From positions 1 through 64,000 of the forward strand of contig CACBXB010000004.1 in NCBI GenBank assembly GCA_902543185.1: a stretch of 64,000 bases of DNA, written 5' to 3'. Positions 62,933-64,000 of the stretch are shown here, piece after piece (position 1 is the first letter of the stretch; each line of letters begins with the position of its first letter). The stretch is from Paracoccaceae bacterium (GTDB lineage Bacteria; Pseudomonadota; Alphaproteobacteria; Rhodobacterales; Rhodobacteraceae). The translations under genes and the position numbers were made by a program. The notes below the pieces were generated by a model. The model ran no database searches. It was not told the origin of the DNA and worked only from the letters and a program-made list of their open reading frames with translations.

Positions 62933-63676
62933 ATGACAAAATTCCTAGCAACGCAAACTGGCCAAAAGTTAGCTTATTCATTTACTAAGGGGACAGGTCC
63001 TACTGTGGTTTTTTTGGGCGGTTTCAAATCAGACATGGAAGGTTCAAAGGCAATTTTTTTAGAAAAATGGGCGAAAAAAAGAAATAGGTCATTCTTGCGA
63101 TTTGATTATTCTGGTCATGGGCAATCTACTGGTGACTTTCTTAATCTTGGGATTGGAGATTGGTGTAATGATACTAAGCAAATTATTGAACTAACAAAAA
63201 ATGACGGAATAATTTTGATTGGTTCCTCTATGGGCGGCTGGATTTCATTATTATTAAGCCGAGAACTTGGTAGCAGGCTAAAAGGTTTAATTACAATAGC
63301 CGCTGCTCCAGACTTTACCGAAGATAGCATGTGGAAAAATTTTACTGAGGATCAAAAAAAAGAAGTTTTAAATAAAGGTGTCCTTTACTTACCTTCAGAC
63401 TATGGCGAGCCCTATCCAATAACACGCTATCTTATCGAAAATGGGCGGCAAAATCTTGTATTGCGTGAGCCACTAGAATTAAATTGTCCAGTTAGACTTA
63501 TGCAGGGAACTGAAGATACGGCAGTAACACGAGAAACTGCATTAAAATTATTTGATCATATCAGCGCAGATGACCTATCACTTTTTTTCAAACGTGGTGC
63601 TGACCATTCATTTTCTGATCAAGGTTGTTTGGAAATCCTTGAGAAAAACGTAGAAAATATGTTGGAAATATGGTAA
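62933..63676 (+). CDS. Alpha/beta hydrolase
   Basis: 247 aa. The nucleophile elbow is GSSMGG with Ser99, the acid is in QGTEDTAVT and the His in GADHSFSD, in the usual order, and FLGGFKSDMEG is the oxyanion region. No signal peptide. It may be a lipase, esterase or thioesterase; the substrate is not predictable. The stop overlaps the next gene by seven bases. Confidence 0.87.
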   Translation: MTKFLATQTGQKLAYSFTKGTGPTVVFLGGFKSDMEGSKAIFLEKWAKKRNRSFLRFDYSGHGQSTGDFLNLGIGDWCNDTKQIIELTKNDGIILIGSSMGGWISLLLSRELGSRLKGLITIAAAPDFTEDSMWKNFTEDQKKEVLNKGVLYLPSDYGEPYPITRYLIENGRQNLVLREPLELNCPVRLMQGTEDTAVTRETALKLFDHISADDLSLFFKRGADHSFSDQGCLEILEKNVENMLEIW

Positions 63677-64000
63677 TTTTTGTTATTTTTCTAGGATTTT
63701 TACTTGTTATTTTCCTCTTAGGAAAGCGCGAGCCTGCTGACTTAACTTTACCGAAAGTATCGATCATTACGGGTGTAGATCATTATTTAGAACAGAGAGA
63801 GAAAGAAGTTTTAGGCTTGCAGCCTGGTGTCTGTAAGGAAGTAATCTGGGCAGGAAAAAAGGGAAAAAAAACAAAATTTTCTATTATTTTTCTACATGGA
63901 TTTTCAGCCTCAAAGTTTGAGTTGTCTCCATTTCCTAATGCTATAGCGCTGGGGCTGAACGCCAATATATACAACGCTCGTCTAACGGGGCATGGATGTG
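63670..64000 (+). CDS. Membrane-anchored alpha/beta hydrolase, N-terminal fragment (cut by right edge)
   Basis: The first 110 codons are present from the ATG at 63670. The protein starts with a membrane helix (MVIFVIFLGFLLVIFLLG) that would anchor it with its domain outside the cytoplasm. FSIIFLHGFSASKFELSPFP is the oxyanion loop of the alpha/beta hydrolase fold, followed by NARLTGHG. The nucleophile is beyond the window. It overlaps the previous hydrolase gene, so both are probably co-expressed. Confidence 0.8.
   Translation, partial: MVIFVIFLGFLLVIFLLGKREPADLTLPKVSIITGVDHYLEQREKEVLGLQPGVCKEVIWAGKKGKKTKFSIIFLHGFSASKFELSPFPNAIALGLNANIYNARLTGHGC

Overview
The window is AT-rich, densely coding DNA with short intergenic gaps and many ATGA-type overlaps. 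It reads as a chromosomal segment of a marine alphaproteobacterium. The closest gene orders and proteins I recall are from Rhodobacterales: aspartokinase next to PtsP, a DUF1178 protein, large TRAP transporters with a Tat-exported binding protein, AI-2E-type transporter followed by Hda and Ppx, pth with rplY, and short prolyl-tRNA synthetase. A low-GC pelagic member of the roseobacter-related lineages is my inference; no taxonomic marker was searched.

Layout. 1-4.4 kb: start of ileS, then ptsP and lysC (nitrogen-PTS and aspartate pathway) and a zinc-ribbon DUF1178 gene. 4.6-10.3 kb: a TRAP uptake operon of the 2-oxoacid/mannitol-chloroaromatic type, with an alpha-methylacyl-CoA racemase-like gene downstream. 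10.3-15.7 kb: nitroreductase, ceramidase-like membrane protein, gatCA, a repeat-bearing lipoprotein with an excalibur domain, a cell-wall amidase, RNase P RNA and rpmG. 15.8-35.4 kb: mostly conserved housekeeping genes (BI-1, hisN, 5-formyl-THF ligase, YmdB-like phosphoesterase, yebC, exporters, DnaJ-like protein, ppx, hda, proS, pth, rplY, lldD, trpA, ychF), ending with tRNA-Ser(GCT).

35.6-44.7 kb is the accessory region. It holds a run of very small proteins: NTF2-like, GNAT, DUF1330, and five further proteins of 87-143 aa, several of which look like small ferredoxin-fold (dimeric alpha/beta barrel) proteins. Two of them are clear paralogs in divergent orientation around a perfect 17-bp palindrome. 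It also holds tiny genes below 60 codons, a histidine phosphatase pseudogene, a serine hydrolase, a cupin, a stand-alone Lrp-type effector domain and a complete arginine:glycine amidinotransferase. 44.7-51.5 kb: SDR, DMT exporter, pentapeptide-repeat protein, a tungstate ABC transporter (tupBCA), a non-haem Fe(II)/2-oxoglutarate oxygenase and azlCD. 51.6-56.2 kb: an overlapping manganese/iron-type ABC operon (sitABCD) with an aldo-keto reductase. 56.2-64 kb: xylAB, metR, a cold-shock gene, an ArsC/Spx-like gene, thrS and two alpha/beta hydrolases, the last cut by the right edge.

No insertion sequence, prophage or CRISPR array was seen. The best candidates for something undescribed are the small-protein cluster at 36.8-39.6 kb together with the near-identical palindrome that recurs in the azlC/sitA intergenic region, and the repeat/excalibur lipoprotein at 13.5 kb. 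Neither is shown to be a new system; they are leads.
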